From NCBI GenBank assembly GCA_020072965.1, contig JAIQFY010000001.1, positions 1 to 64,000 on the forward strand: a stretch of DNA of 64,000 nt. The letters are read 5' to 3'. The notes under the pieces are model-generated. The model was given only the letters and a program-made list of their open reading frames with translations. It ran no database searches and was not told where the DNA came from. Positions 56,421 through 64,000 of this stretch are shown one piece after another. This stretch comes from Terriglobia bacterium. GTDB lineage: Bacteria > Acidobacteriota > Terriglobia > JAIQFV01. How positions within the stretch are numbered: position 1 is the stretch's first letter; each line of letters starts with the position of its first letter. A program made the position numbers and the translations under genes.

Positions 56421-56714
56421 ACCGCAGACATCGAGATGCCGGGTTCAGGTTGCACCTCCCACTCTGCATCGAAGACCATCGATCCACAAAGAGGCGTCGT
56501 TCACGCTGTTCACTGCGCGTCCCAATCCCAGATCAACGCAAACCCTCCACCTCTCGGAAATTCGCATTCCAACTTGAATCCCCCCCCTTCCCTCAACCCC
56601 CTTTTTAGCTGCTCCTGAATGCCCATTGCTTCCAACTCCTCCGGGATATAAAATCTGTCTGCTATAATCCTCTCACACAATCCCAGTTAGGTCTCTCCAA
56701 CGGAGGAAAATCTC
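56421..56714 (+). promoter_or_regulatory. Intergenic region with extended -10 promoter for the flavin reductase gene
   Basis: TGC-TATAAT at 56660-56668 is a perfect extended -10 with a start expected near 56675, 40 bp before ATG 56715. No good -35 is seen, as often with extended -10 promoters. The rest of the 294-bp spacer shows nothing recognisable. Confidence 0.55.
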
Positions 56715-57191
56715 ATGGAGCCGGAAGCGAAGAAGAAAGTCTTACGGATGATCAATTATGGAATGTACATCCTTTCGTCCCGGGCGGAGTCGCATCTCGC
56801 TGCTGCTACCGTCAACTGGCTGTCCCAGGCTTCATTCACCCCGCCTCTAGTAATGGTGGGCCTCAAGGTGGAGAGCGACACCTTTGCCACCGTGAAAAAG
56901 TCGAGGCATTTTGCCGTGAATATTTTGGGAAGAAATCAAAAAGCGCTTGCGCAGGACTTTTTCAAACCCAGTTCCGTTGAGGGAACCAGGATCAACGGCC
57001 ATGAATATGGAAACGGGAAAACCGGGGGAGCCCTTTTGAAAGAAACTCCCGCGTCGTTCGAATGCAAGGTCACTGACATTGTCGAGCGCGGAGACCATGC
57101 GGTCGTCCTGGGGGAAGTCGTTGAAGTGACGATCAACCGCGAGGACACTCCGCTTTTCATGAGGGAAACCGGTTGGTTCTATGGCGGGTAG
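56715..57191 (+). CDS. Flavin reductase-like FMN-binding protein
   Basis: 158 residues, the length of small flavin-reductase (PF01613-type) proteins. The split-barrel pattern is visible: NYGMYILSSRAE, ATVNWLSQASFTPPLVMVGL (the segment that contacts FMN) and RHFAVNILGRNQ. The C-terminal VLGEVVEVTI completes the barrel. It probably reduces flavin with NAD(P)H or acts as an FMN-dependent redox protein. SD CGGAGG. Confidence 0.9.
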   Translation: MEPEAKKKVLRMINYGMYILSSRAESHLAAATVNWLSQASFTPPLVMVGLKVESDTFATVKKSRHFAVNILGRNQKALAQDFFKPSSVEGTRINGHEYGNGKTGGALLKETPASFECKVTDIVERGDHAVVLGEVVEVTINREDTPLFMRETGWFYGG

Positions 57192-57246
57192 GCTGCATCA
57201 ACCCTTCATGAAAGTCCATTGATCTTCGGAATCAGGTTAAATTTCT

Positions 57247-57735
57247 ATGAGCTGTCCTGAGGACCGTTTTCACCTCGCCACCGAGCTCTGGCAGCAGGCC
57301 TATGAACACCAGAAGAACGGCGACTTCGAAGAAGCAATTCGACTCTATAAGGAATCGATAGAGGTTCTTCCAACAGCGGAGGCGCATACATTCCTGGGGT
57401 GGACTTACAGCTTCCAGGGAAAACTCGAAGAGGCCATTGAAGAGTGTCGCAAGGCCATTCAAGTGGATGCCGACTTCGGGAACCCCTACAATGACATCGG
57501 GGCCTATTTGATCCAGCTGGGCAAGCCGGATGAGGCGATCCCCTGGTTGGAACAGGCGACTCTGGCGCACAGATATGAAAGCCATTGCTTTCCTCATATG
57601 AACCTGGGGCGGATTTACGAAATGAAGGGACAATGGAAGAAGGCCCTTTCAGAATTTCGTCAGGCCGTTGAATGCCAGCCGGACTATGAGGAGGCAATTC
57701 ACGCGCTCGGGCGCCTGCAGGCACGATTGAATTGA
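57247..57735 (+). CDS. TPR-repeat protein
   Basis: 162 residues made of about four TPR units: AYEHQKNGDFEEAIRLYKESI, LGWTYSFQGKLEEAIEECRKAI, IGAYLIQLGKPDEAIPWLEQA and LGRIYEMKGQWKKALSEFRQAV. It has no signal peptide, so it is probably a cytoplasmic adaptor. The weak SD and short gap after the flavin reductase gene suggest co-transcription. Confidence 0.88.
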   Translation: MSCPEDRFHLATELWQQAYEHQKNGDFEEAIRLYKESIEVLPTAEAHTFLGWTYSFQGKLEEAIEECRKAIQVDADFGNPYNDIGAYLIQLGKPDEAIPWLEQATLAHRYESHCFPHMNLGRIYEMKGQWKKALSEFRQAVECQPDYEEAIHALGRLQARLN

Positions 57736-57764
57736 GGCCTTGCTCCCCTGATGCAGATCGCGAC

Positions 57765-58730
57765 ATGAAATTGAACGGATTCCCGCAACGATCAGTGGCT
57801 CATCGAAAACTCAACGTCAAAATTGGAATCGCCGGATGGAGCTATCCTGACTGGAAAGGTATTGTCTATCCTTCCGGGGGGAGTTGGAGCAAGCTCCGCT
57901 ACATGGCGCAGTTTTTCGCAGCCCTCGAAATTAACTCGACTTTTTACCGAATCCCTTCCACCCGGGTGGTCGACAAATGGTGCGCCGAGGTGAGGTCCGT
58001 CCAGGATTTCACCTTTTCAGTGAAGCTTTTTCAGGACTTCACCCACGGCGAAAACAGGGGGGACAACACGGGACTGGGTTTCACCAGGAACGTCTCTTCG
58101 TTCCAGCGAGCCCTCCTACCGATTCAGCAGAGCGGCCGACTGGGCGCGGTGCTGATTCAGTTCCCGTATTCCTTTCACCTGAATTCCAAGAATCTCGATT
58201 ATCTCAAGCAGTTATTCAAAGCCTTGGAAGGGTCTCCCCTCGTGGTCGAGGTGCGTCATCGGTCCTTTCTCCACAAGGAGTTCTTCGATCTTCTTCGCCG
58301 CTGCGAGGTCGGCTTCGTGAATCTTGATCAGCCCCCGGTCTCCTACTCCCTCGGTCCCACTGCCGAGAACACGGGCCCCGTGGCTTATGTCCGATTTCAT
58401 GGAAGGAATTCAGCCGCCTGGTTTGACGAGCACTCCAGCCGGGACGAGCGCTATAACTATTGTTATGCCGGTGACGAACTCGACGAATGGGTCAACAGAG
58501 TAGAACAGCTCTCGAACAGCGCCCGCGTGGTTTATGTCATATTCAATAATCACTTTCGTGGACAGGAAGTCGTCAACGCGCTCGAGTTTCTCCATTTATG
58601 GTCCGAGAAACCGGTTCCCGTCCCCGCCCCATTGAAACGGGTCTATCCCCGCCTGAAGGAAATCGCCTCAGAATTCTCTCCGCGATCGTCGGATGCCGAC
58701 GACACACTCCCTTTGTTTCCCGAGAGGTGA
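57765..58730 (+). CDS. DUF72 (YecE-like) protein
   Basis: 321 residues from ATG 57765; a TTG at 57732 overlapping the TPR gene is an alternative. The TIM-barrel family DUF72 is recognised from KIGIAGWSYPDWKG (N-terminus), AALEINSTFYRIPS, FSVKLFQDFTH, GAVLIQFPYSF, VVEVRHRSF and YVRFHGRN. An Fe-S or UV-endonuclease-related role has been proposed for the family but is unproven. Follows the TPR gene by about 30 bp. Confidence 0.92.
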   Translation: MKLNGFPQRSVAHRKLNVKIGIAGWSYPDWKGIVYPSGGSWSKLRYMAQFFAALEINSTFYRIPSTRVVDKWCAEVRSVQDFTFSVKLFQDFTHGENRGDNTGLGFTRNVSSFQRALLPIQQSGRLGAVLIQFPYSFHLNSKNLDYLKQLFKALEGSPLVVEVRHRSFLHKEFFDLLRRCEVGFVNLDQPPVSYSLGPTAENTGPVAYVRFHGRNSAAWFDEHSSRDERYNYCYAGDELDEWVNRVEQLSNSARVVYVIFNNHFRGQEVVNALEFLHLWSEKPVPVPAPLKRVYPRLKEIASEFSPRSSDADDTLPLFPER

Positions 58731-58777
58731 CCTTATTCCCCTAGCTTGAGAGCCTCCCCACCCGACCGCGAAAATCT

Positions 58778-58805
58778 TTGCCCTCCCCCCCTTGTCCTGT
58801 ATAAT
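58778..58805 (+). promoter_or_regulatory. Candidate promoter upstream of mazG
   Basis: TTGCCC (58778-58783), 16-bp spacer, TATAAT (58800-58805, perfect -10). This gives a leader of about 65 nt to ATG 58876. Confidence 0.5.
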
Positions 58806-58875
58806 CGCCGAGGCGCAACGATGTCCCGCGCAAGAAAGTTCATTGAGGTGGGGAATCTCTCCACTCGGCTTCTCC

Positions 58876-59727
58876 ATGACCCAAAGCAAATTTGAAGAGT
58901 TCGTCCACACCATGGCAAGGCTTCGCGGCGAGGGGGGATGCCCCTGGGATCGGGAGCAGACTTATGAAACATTAAAAAACTTCCTGATCGAGGAGACGTA
59001 CGAAGCGGTCGAAGCCATCGAAGACAAGGACCATGGCGCACTTTGTGAAGAACTTGGGGACGTCCTTTTGGAGGTGGTGTTCCTGGCGCAAATAGCAAGG
59101 GAAGAGAATCGCTTCACCATTGACGACGTCATCGATGCCATCAACACCAAGATGGTGCGACGGCATCCGCATGTTTTTGGGGATACGCGGGTGGCCGACT
59201 CCCGCGAGGTTCTGAAGAACTGGGAAGAGATGAAGCAGGCGGAGCGGGCGGAAAAACGGGGCGACAAACTCACGGAAACGCTGCCCCCGTCAATTCTCGA
59301 CGGGGTCACGCGACGCATTCCGGCTGTTCTTGAAGCCAGCCAGCTCTCACAACGCGCCGCCCGCGTCGGTTTTGATTGGTCGAGGGCCGAGGAGATCCTC
59401 GACAAACTCCACGAAGAACTGGAAGAGCTGCGGGATGCAATGAGGGGGACTCCTCAGACCCAGTCCAATGCCGTGGAGGAGCATTGCGAGCTTTCCGGAA
59501 TCGAGGACGAAATCGGAGACATAATTTTTGTTGCCGTAAATCTAGCCCGCCACTTTAAGATCGACCCGGAATCCGCTCTAAAGAAAACAAATCAGAAGTT
59601 CCGTAATAGGTTCCGTTACATCGAGAACATGCTGGCACGCTCCAACAGGAGCTTCGAGCAAACAAACCTTGAGGAAATGGAGCGATACTGGCAGGAAGCC
59701 AAGCGAGCAGAACCCGGGGCCAAATAA
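58876..59727 (+). CDS. mazG: Nucleoside triphosphate pyrophosphohydrolase MazG
   Basis: 283 residues from ATG 58876 (MTQSKFEEFV). GGCPWDREQTYETLK is the diagnostic start of the N-terminal MazG domain. The metal motif EETYEAVEAI...EELGDVLLEVV (EExxE...ExxD) follows, and the second MazG-like domain repeats it (EELEELRDAM...EDEIGDIIFVAVN). It hydrolyses NTPs and dNTPs, including damaged ones, to monophosphates and lowers ppGpp-related stress in E. coli. No obvious SD. The GNAT gene starts 3 bp after its stop. Confidence 0.95.
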   Translation: MTQSKFEEFVHTMARLRGEGGCPWDREQTYETLKNFLIEETYEAVEAIEDKDHGALCEELGDVLLEVVFLAQIAREENRFTIDDVIDAINTKMVRRHPHVFGDTRVADSREVLKNWEEMKQAERAEKRGDKLTETLPPSILDGVTRRIPAVLEASQLSQRAARVGFDWSRAEEILDKLHEELEELRDAMRGTPQTQSNAVEEHCELSGIEDEIGDIIFVAVNLARHFKIDPESALKKTNQKFRNRFRYIENMLARSNRSFEQTNLEEMERYWQEAKRAEPGAK

Positions 59728-59730
59728 CCC

Positions 59731-60513
59731 ATGTCCTTTTCCCGACCCAACCCCACGGCAGGTGAGATCGAAATCCGCCCGCTCGTCACCGTGGACGAAT
59801 TCCGCCGCTGCGTAGACCTTCAGGTTTCCGTGTGGGGGTTTGATGAGTTGGATGTGATGCCACTTCGTTTCTTTGTCGTCGCCTCCCATATAGGAGGGCA
59901 AGTCTTTGGGGCATTCACACCTCAGAGAGGGATGATCGGCTTCCTGTGCGCTCTTTCGGGAATGAAAGGAGACTTGCCATACATCCATTCTCATATGCTG
60001 GCGGTTGTCCCCGAATTCCGGAATCAGGGGGTGGCGAAACGGCTGAAACTCGAGCAAAGGGCAGATGCCATTCAGAGGGGTTTTCGCCTCGTAGAATGGA
60101 CTTTCGATCCATTGGAACTCAAGAATGCCTACTTCAACATCGAAAAATTGGGGGCGATCGTTCGCCACTACTCACCGAATCATTACGGGATGACTTCAAG
60201 CCGGCTCCAAGCGGGTCTGCCGACTGACCGCCTGATCGCCGAGTGGTGGCTGCACAGTGACCGCGTCAAGAGGATCCTGGGGGAAATCCCAGCAAAAAAG
60301 GATTTAGAACCCGCCGAGGGCCAACGCCGTGTGGGGGTCCCAGCTGATGTGACTGAATGGAAATCCAAGGATGTGCCGCGCGCTGAAAAGGTCCAGTCCG
60401 TGATCCGTCAGCGCTTCCTGGACCATTTCAAAGACGAGTACAGCGTCACAGGGTTTGAAAGAGGAAAAGAGAACAGCGCTTACTTGCTCACTAAGAACTT
60501 TAGGATAGATTAA
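59731..60513 (+). CDS. GNAT acyltransferase associated with MenC/racemase (COG3375-like)
   Basis: 260 residues. The GNAT core has LQVSVWGFDELDVMP, GGQVFGAF and the CoA-binding MLAVVPEFRNQGVAKRLK, and LVEWTFDPLELKNAYFNIEKLGA is typical of the larger COG3375 acyltransferases. Such genes are found next to N-succinylamino-acid racemases, where the GNAT N-succinylates D-amino acids before racemisation. The next gene is exactly such an enolase-superfamily protein, which supports that role here. Follows mazG by 3 bp. Confidence 0.82.
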   Translation: MSFSRPNPTAGEIEIRPLVTVDEFRRCVDLQVSVWGFDELDVMPLRFFVVASHIGGQVFGAFTPQRGMIGFLCALSGMKGDLPYIHSHMLAVVPEFRNQGVAKRLKLEQRADAIQRGFRLVEWTFDPLELKNAYFNIEKLGAIVRHYSPNHYGMTSSRLQAGLPTDRLIAEWWLHSDRVKRILGEIPAKKDLEPAEGQRRVGVPADVTEWKSKDVPRAEKVQSVIRQRFLDHFKDEYSVTGFERGKENSAYLLTKNFRID

Positions 60514-60553
60514 TAAATCATTGCAATTCAAATTCTTTATAAGATGCAGCCTA

Positions 60554-61660
60554 ATGAAAATTGATCGGATTGAACTCACTCAGATCCACATCCCTCTGGT
60601 TCATTTCTTCGAAACCTCCTTCAACCGGACCTACAACCGGACGATTGTCCTGGTGAGAGTTTTCTCCGAGGGGGAAGTGGGATATGGCGAGGTCACAGCG
60701 GGCGAAACACCCTTCTATAGTCATGAGACCGGGGACACCGCATGGATCATCATCAAGAAATTCATTGCCCCCCTAGTGCTTCATCGGGACATGGAACATC
60801 CCCGTGAGGTTTCTCCGTTGTTCCAACCCATCCGGGGGCACAACATGGCTAAAGCCGCCATTGAGACCGCAATATGGGACCTGTGGTCACGCCTTAATGA
60901 TCAACCGCTGCATGCTGTCATTGGGGGCAAGCTTGAGCAGATTGAATGCGGTGTTTCCATCGGGATCCAGGAAAGCGTTCCCGCGTTGTTGAAGAAAATT
61001 GAGACCGAAATTGAAGCCGGTTATCGCAGGATCAAAATCAAGATCAAGCCGGGATGGGATGTTGAAGTGGTCCGTGAGGTTCGAAAGCGTTTTCCGAAGA
61101 TTCCCTTGATGGGTGACGCCAACTCGGCTTACTCCCTGGCTGACGTCAACGTGTTCAAGCGGCTGGATGACTATGATCTGATGATGGTGGAGCAACCCCT
61201 CCACTGGAACGACCTCCTCGACCATGCCGAATTGCAGCGACAAATCCGGACGCCCATCTGTCTTGATGAGTCCATCCATGATGTAGAAGACGCGCGCAAG
61301 GCGATCGGTATCGGGGCCTGCAAGATTATCAACATGAAACTCGGCCGAGTCGGGGGCTACTCGGAAGCAAGAAAAATCCATGATTTGGCCCAATCAAGGG
61401 GGGTTCCGGTTTGGTGCGGAGGAATGCTCGAATCGGGCATCGGGCGGGCCCATAACATCGCCCTATCCACCCTTGAGAATTTTAAACTACCCGGCGATGT
61501 TTCAGCCAGCAAGCGATACTGGAATCAGGACATCATTGATCCGGAAGTTGAAGTCAATCCTCAAGGAAGGATCACCGTTCCCAGCGGTGTGGGGTTGGGT
61601 TACCAGCCGGTCTGGGAGCGTGTGGAAAAGCTCTCGGATCGAAAGGAATCCCTAACCTGA
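60554..61660 (+). CDS. o-Succinylbenzoate synthase / N-succinylamino acid racemase family enzyme
   Basis: 368 residues from ATG 60554. Enolase-superfamily muconate-lactonising subgroup. The catalytic Lys pair is in RIKIKIKPG (KxK), metal ligands are Asp in MGDANSAY, Glu in MVEQPL and Asp/Glu in CLDESIHD, and the second base Lys is in NMKLGRVGG. GGMLESGIGRAHN is typical of OSBS/NSAR. It could make o-succinylbenzoate for menaquinone or racemise N-succinylamino acids. The GNAT neighbour and absence of other men genes favour the racemase role. Confidence 0.88.
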   Translation: MKIDRIELTQIHIPLVHFFETSFNRTYNRTIVLVRVFSEGEVGYGEVTAGETPFYSHETGDTAWIIIKKFIAPLVLHRDMEHPREVSPLFQPIRGHNMAKAAIETAIWDLWSRLNDQPLHAVIGGKLEQIECGVSIGIQESVPALLKKIETEIEAGYRRIKIKIKPGWDVEVVREVRKRFPKIPLMGDANSAYSLADVNVFKRLDDYDLMMVEQPLHWNDLLDHAELQRQIRTPICLDESIHDVEDARKAIGIGACKIINMKLGRVGGYSEARKIHDLAQSRGVPVWCGGMLESGIGRAHNIALSTLENFKLPGDVSASKRYWNQDIIDPEVEVNPQGRITVPSGVGLGYQPVWERVEKLSDRKESLT

Positions 61661-61700
61661 GACGGTGTCCTCCCAAGAGATTCACTGTCTCCCAAACTGA

Positions 61701-62648
61701 ATGGCCATTGAGATTTCACTGCAAGGGTCCGTGGTCAAGTCTGGCCCCCGATGGACCCTTTATGCCTTGCTGGTTCTCATGGAGCTGTTTTGGAGTCTGC
61801 ACTATGTCGCCAGCAAGTATGCGTTACGGGAATTCGAGCCCCTGGTGCTGGCCTCACTGCGCATCGGGGCCGCCACTCTAATTCTTGGCTTGATCTCCGC
61901 AGTCACCGGGAATGGGGGTACCGCGAGGAATTCGAACACCTCCCGGCCCCGCATTCTGTTTTTGCAGCTCGGCCTTTTTGGCACTGCCCTGAACCAGCTT
62001 TTCTTTATTCTGGGGTTATCAAAATCGCTGGCTTCTCATTCGGCCCTGGTTATTTCCATCTCTCCGGTGTTCGTGCTCATCATCGCGCGGTTGAAGGGAA
62101 TGGAACACCTGGCTCGGTTCCGAGTCGCCGGCATGGCGATTTCAATCTTCGGCGTGATTGCCCTGAACCTCAAGGAAGGGTTTCATTTGCAGACGGAGTA
62201 TTTTTTGGGTGACCTCATCACCATGGCAGGGATACTGTCTTTTTCTTATTACACGATTATCAGCAAGGACATTGCTCGACACTATGGTTTGATCCGGGCT
62301 ACTTTTGCCACCTATCTGGGAGGTGCATTATTTTTAATTCCCGCTGGTGTTCTCGGGTGGCACCGGCAACCCTGGGGGCAGGTGAGTTGGCGGGGGATTG
62401 CAGCCCTCGGCTATATGGTGTTGTTCGGATCGATTGTCGCTTACCTGATCTTCTTCTACGCCCTGCGACATGCCGAGGCTTCCCGGGTGGCGTCCTACGC
62501 CTATTTGCAACCCGTCATGGCCAGCGCTTTCTCCATCACTTTCCTGGGCGAAAGGTTGACCCTCAGTTTAGTCGCTGGAATCTTCATCATCTTGACAGGA
62601 GTTCTCATTGCAGAACACGGGAGAGAAGTCTTCGACTGGCTGGTGTAG
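61701..62648 (+). CDS. EamA/DMT-family transporter
   Basis: 315 residues with ten predicted membrane segments in two EamA repeats (LMELFWSLHYVASKYALREFEPLVLASLR; second repeat GILSFSYYTIISKDIARHYG). The C-terminal half has the usual ASRVASYAYLQPVMASAFSITFLGERLT signature. DMT exporters move amino acids or other metabolites. Position after the GNAT/racemase pair suggests amino-acid export, but this is inference. The start is uncertain, with only a weak SD. Confidence 0.9.
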   Translation: MAIEISLQGSVVKSGPRWTLYALLVLMELFWSLHYVASKYALREFEPLVLASLRIGAATLILGLISAVTGNGGTARNSNTSRPRILFLQLGLFGTALNQLFFILGLSKSLASHSALVISISPVFVLIIARLKGMEHLARFRVAGMAISIFGVIALNLKEGFHLQTEYFLGDLITMAGILSFSYYTIISKDIARHYGLIRATFATYLGGALFLIPAGVLGWHRQPWGQVSWRGIAALGYMVLFGSIVAYLIFFYALRHAEASRVASYAYLQPVMASAFSITFLGERLTLSLVAGIFIILTGVLIAEHGREVFDWLV

Positions 62649-62687
62649 CCGAGATTGCTTCCGTCGTTCTGAGGCAGGGGCAGCGCG

Positions 62688-63746
62688 ATGAAAAGAATAG
62701 CGGTCATTGCAGGGGACGGGATCGGCATCGACGTGACGCGAGAGGCCGTCAAAGTGATCGAGGCCCTGAAGAAACTCGGCGGTCTCGAGGTTGATCTGAA
62801 AGAGTTCGACTGGGGCGCCGAACGCTTTCTACGGGATGGCATCTCAATGCCCCCGGGCGGGCTTGACATGCTGAGAAATGAGTTCGACGCCATATTTGTT
62901 GGAGCCCTGGGCGATCCGCGCATTCCCGATATGCGCCATGCCGCCGATATTCTATTGGGCATTCGATTTGGCCTCGATCTCTATGCCAATGTCCGCCCTG
63001 TCAAACTCATCAGCCGCAAACTGACCCCTCTGAAAGATCGGACCGAGCAGGACATCCATTTCACGGTCTTTAGGGAGAATACCGAAGGTGCGTATGTCGG
63101 CATGGGCGGCAACTTCAAAAAGGGGACGGCCGACGAAGTGGCCATCCAGGAAGAGCTCCATACCCGAAAGGGAGTCGAGAGAATCATCGTTTACGCCTTC
63201 GAGTTCGCCCGCAAGAACCGACTCAAGAAAGTGTGCATGAGTGACAAGTCGAACGTCATGCGGTACGGTCACGACCTGTGGCAACGGGTCTTCAAGGAGG
63301 TCTCAGGGCGATACCCGGAAATCGAACCTTCCCACCTTTACGTGGATGCCCTGACCATGCAGATGGTCAAGAATCCCGGTCAGTTCGAGGTGATTGTGAC
63401 CAACAACATGTTCGGAGACATCGTGACCGATCTCGGCGCCGCGTTGCAGGGAGGCCTGGGGTTGGCCGCCTCTGGAAACATCAACCCGGAGGTCACCAGT
63501 ATGTTCGAACCCGTTCATGGGTCGGCCCCGAAATACGCCGGCAAGAACATCGCCAATCCGCTGGGTGCCATTCTGACCTCTGCCATGATGCTCGCGCACC
63601 TGGGTTTTGAACCCGAGGCAAAACGGATTGAGGATGCCGTCAAGGACTCAATCGACCAGAACGTCACGACAACCGACTTAAAAGGGAAGTACGGAACCCG
63701 CGAAGTGGGGGACTTTATCGCCCAGCACGTGATCGCCGCGCGGTAG
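62688..63746 (+). CDS. Isopropylmalate/isocitrate dehydrogenase-family enzyme
   Basis: 352 residues of the beta-decarboxylating dehydrogenase family. [44 protein letters not shown] (substrate loop), [42 protein letters not shown] (catalytic Lys/Asp) and [18 protein letters not shown] are canonical. It could be LeuB, a tartrate or homoisocitrate-type dehydrogenase; no leu genes are present to support LeuB, so no symbol is given. SD GGCAGGGG. 39 bp after the EamA gene, so it may be co-transcribed. Confidence 0.88.
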   Translation: MKRIAVIAGDGIGIDVTREAVKVIEALKKLGGLEVDLKEFDWGAERFLRDGISMPPGGLDMLRNEFDAIFVGALGDPRIPDMRHAADILLGIRFGLDLYANVRPVKLISRKLTPLKDRTEQDIHFTVFRENTEGAYVGMGGNFKKGTADEVAIQEELHTRKGVERIIVYAFEFARKNRLKKVCMSDKSNVMRYGHDLWQRVFKEVSGRYPEIEPSHLYVDALTMQMVKNPGQFEVIVTNNMFGDIVTDLGAALQGGLGLAASGNINPEVTSMFEPVHGSAPKYAGKNIANPLGAILTSAMMLAHLGFEPEAKRIEDAVKDSIDQNVTTTDLKGKYGTREVGDFIAQHVIAAR

Positions 63747-64000
63747 GGAAGTAAGGGGGGAGTACCTTCAGGCCCTCAGCCTTTTCTCATCGCCGGGGCG
63801 CGAGGACCACCGATCCGGACGAGCGAGCTACAGCAGAGGTTGGCCTCGCGTCCTTCTTCGCTCAAGAGGGGAAAATTCACCACAACTGAAGGTCTGATAA
63901 CGCAATTCGTAAAGACCACCAACTTGACATAATAAGAAGAGCGCCACTTTGATGCCCGGCCTTGATGACATCTTGATCGATTGAGGGGTTGAAATCACGA
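63747..64000. other. Right edge, no recognised gene
   Basis: The final 254 bp contain no credible coding frame, RNA or repeat. Confidence 0.35.

Overview
The window looks like chromosome from a Gram-negative, respiring bacterium. It has LPS-transport permeases, Tat substrates, several c-type cytochromes and a periplasmic molybdoenzyme. The gene styles (LptF-LptG fusion, secreted Ig-like, PEGA and BON proteins, paired DUF507 genes, GH57, ADP-forming acyl-CoA synthetase) suggest Acidobacteriota or a near relative. That placement is inference, since no rRNA gene is present. Two tRNA genes (Asp, Val) are present. I see no prophage, IS element or CRISPR array.

Layout. Positions 1-9533 (minus strand) hold one tightly packed respiratory operon. 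In transcription order it encodes a GltD-like FAD/Fe-S oxidoreductase, a Rieske protein, cytochrome b, a membrane-anchored hexahaem cytochrome c, a Tat-exported NarG/DMSO-reductase type II catalytic subunit, its four-cluster Fe-S subunit, and a haem-b (EB_dh) subunit that runs off the left edge. Together they look like a quinol-oxidising bc-type complex wired to an outward-facing molybdoenzyme. Positions 10-20.7 kb hold secreted or small proteins and signalling genes. These include a DUF1573 gene interrupted by an in-frame UGA exactly where the family has a conserved Cys, a candidate selenoprotein. Positions 21-36 kb hold metabolic, export and envelope genes (adenosine deaminase, MFS and GNAT pair, TPR protein, YdjM-like protein, polysaccharide deacetylase, ADP-forming acyl-CoA synthetase, penicillin acylase, cyclophilin, M48 protease, class V aminotransferase, DedA).

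Positions 36.6-43.2 kb hold two DUF507 genes, tRNA-Asp and tRNA-Val with a clear promoter and terminator, a glutaredoxin-like protein, metK-ahcY (methyl cycle) and speA (polyamines). Positions 43.4-51.6 kb hold an LptF-LptG fusion carrying one frameshift, a GH57 glycosidase, an M28 peptidase and an amidohydrolase. Positions 52.2-63.7 kb hold a 1405-residue hybrid histidine kinase with a CXXCH haem motif in its periplasmic part, then a flavin reductase, a TPR protein, DUF72, mazG, a GNAT/MenC-like racemase pair, an EamA transporter and an isopropylmalate-dehydrogenase-type enzyme.

Four intergenic spacers (26.8, 30.1, 36.5 and 43.3 kb) carry degenerate heptanucleotide tandem repeats that start or stop within a few bases of stop codons, mostly between convergent genes. 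They recall the heptameric STRR repeats of cyanobacteria. The four main observations are the UGA-containing DUF1573 gene with hairpins just after the UGA, the hybrid Rieske/b-molybdoenzyme operon with a GltD-like subunit, the heptad repeat family, and the haem-c sensor kinase.
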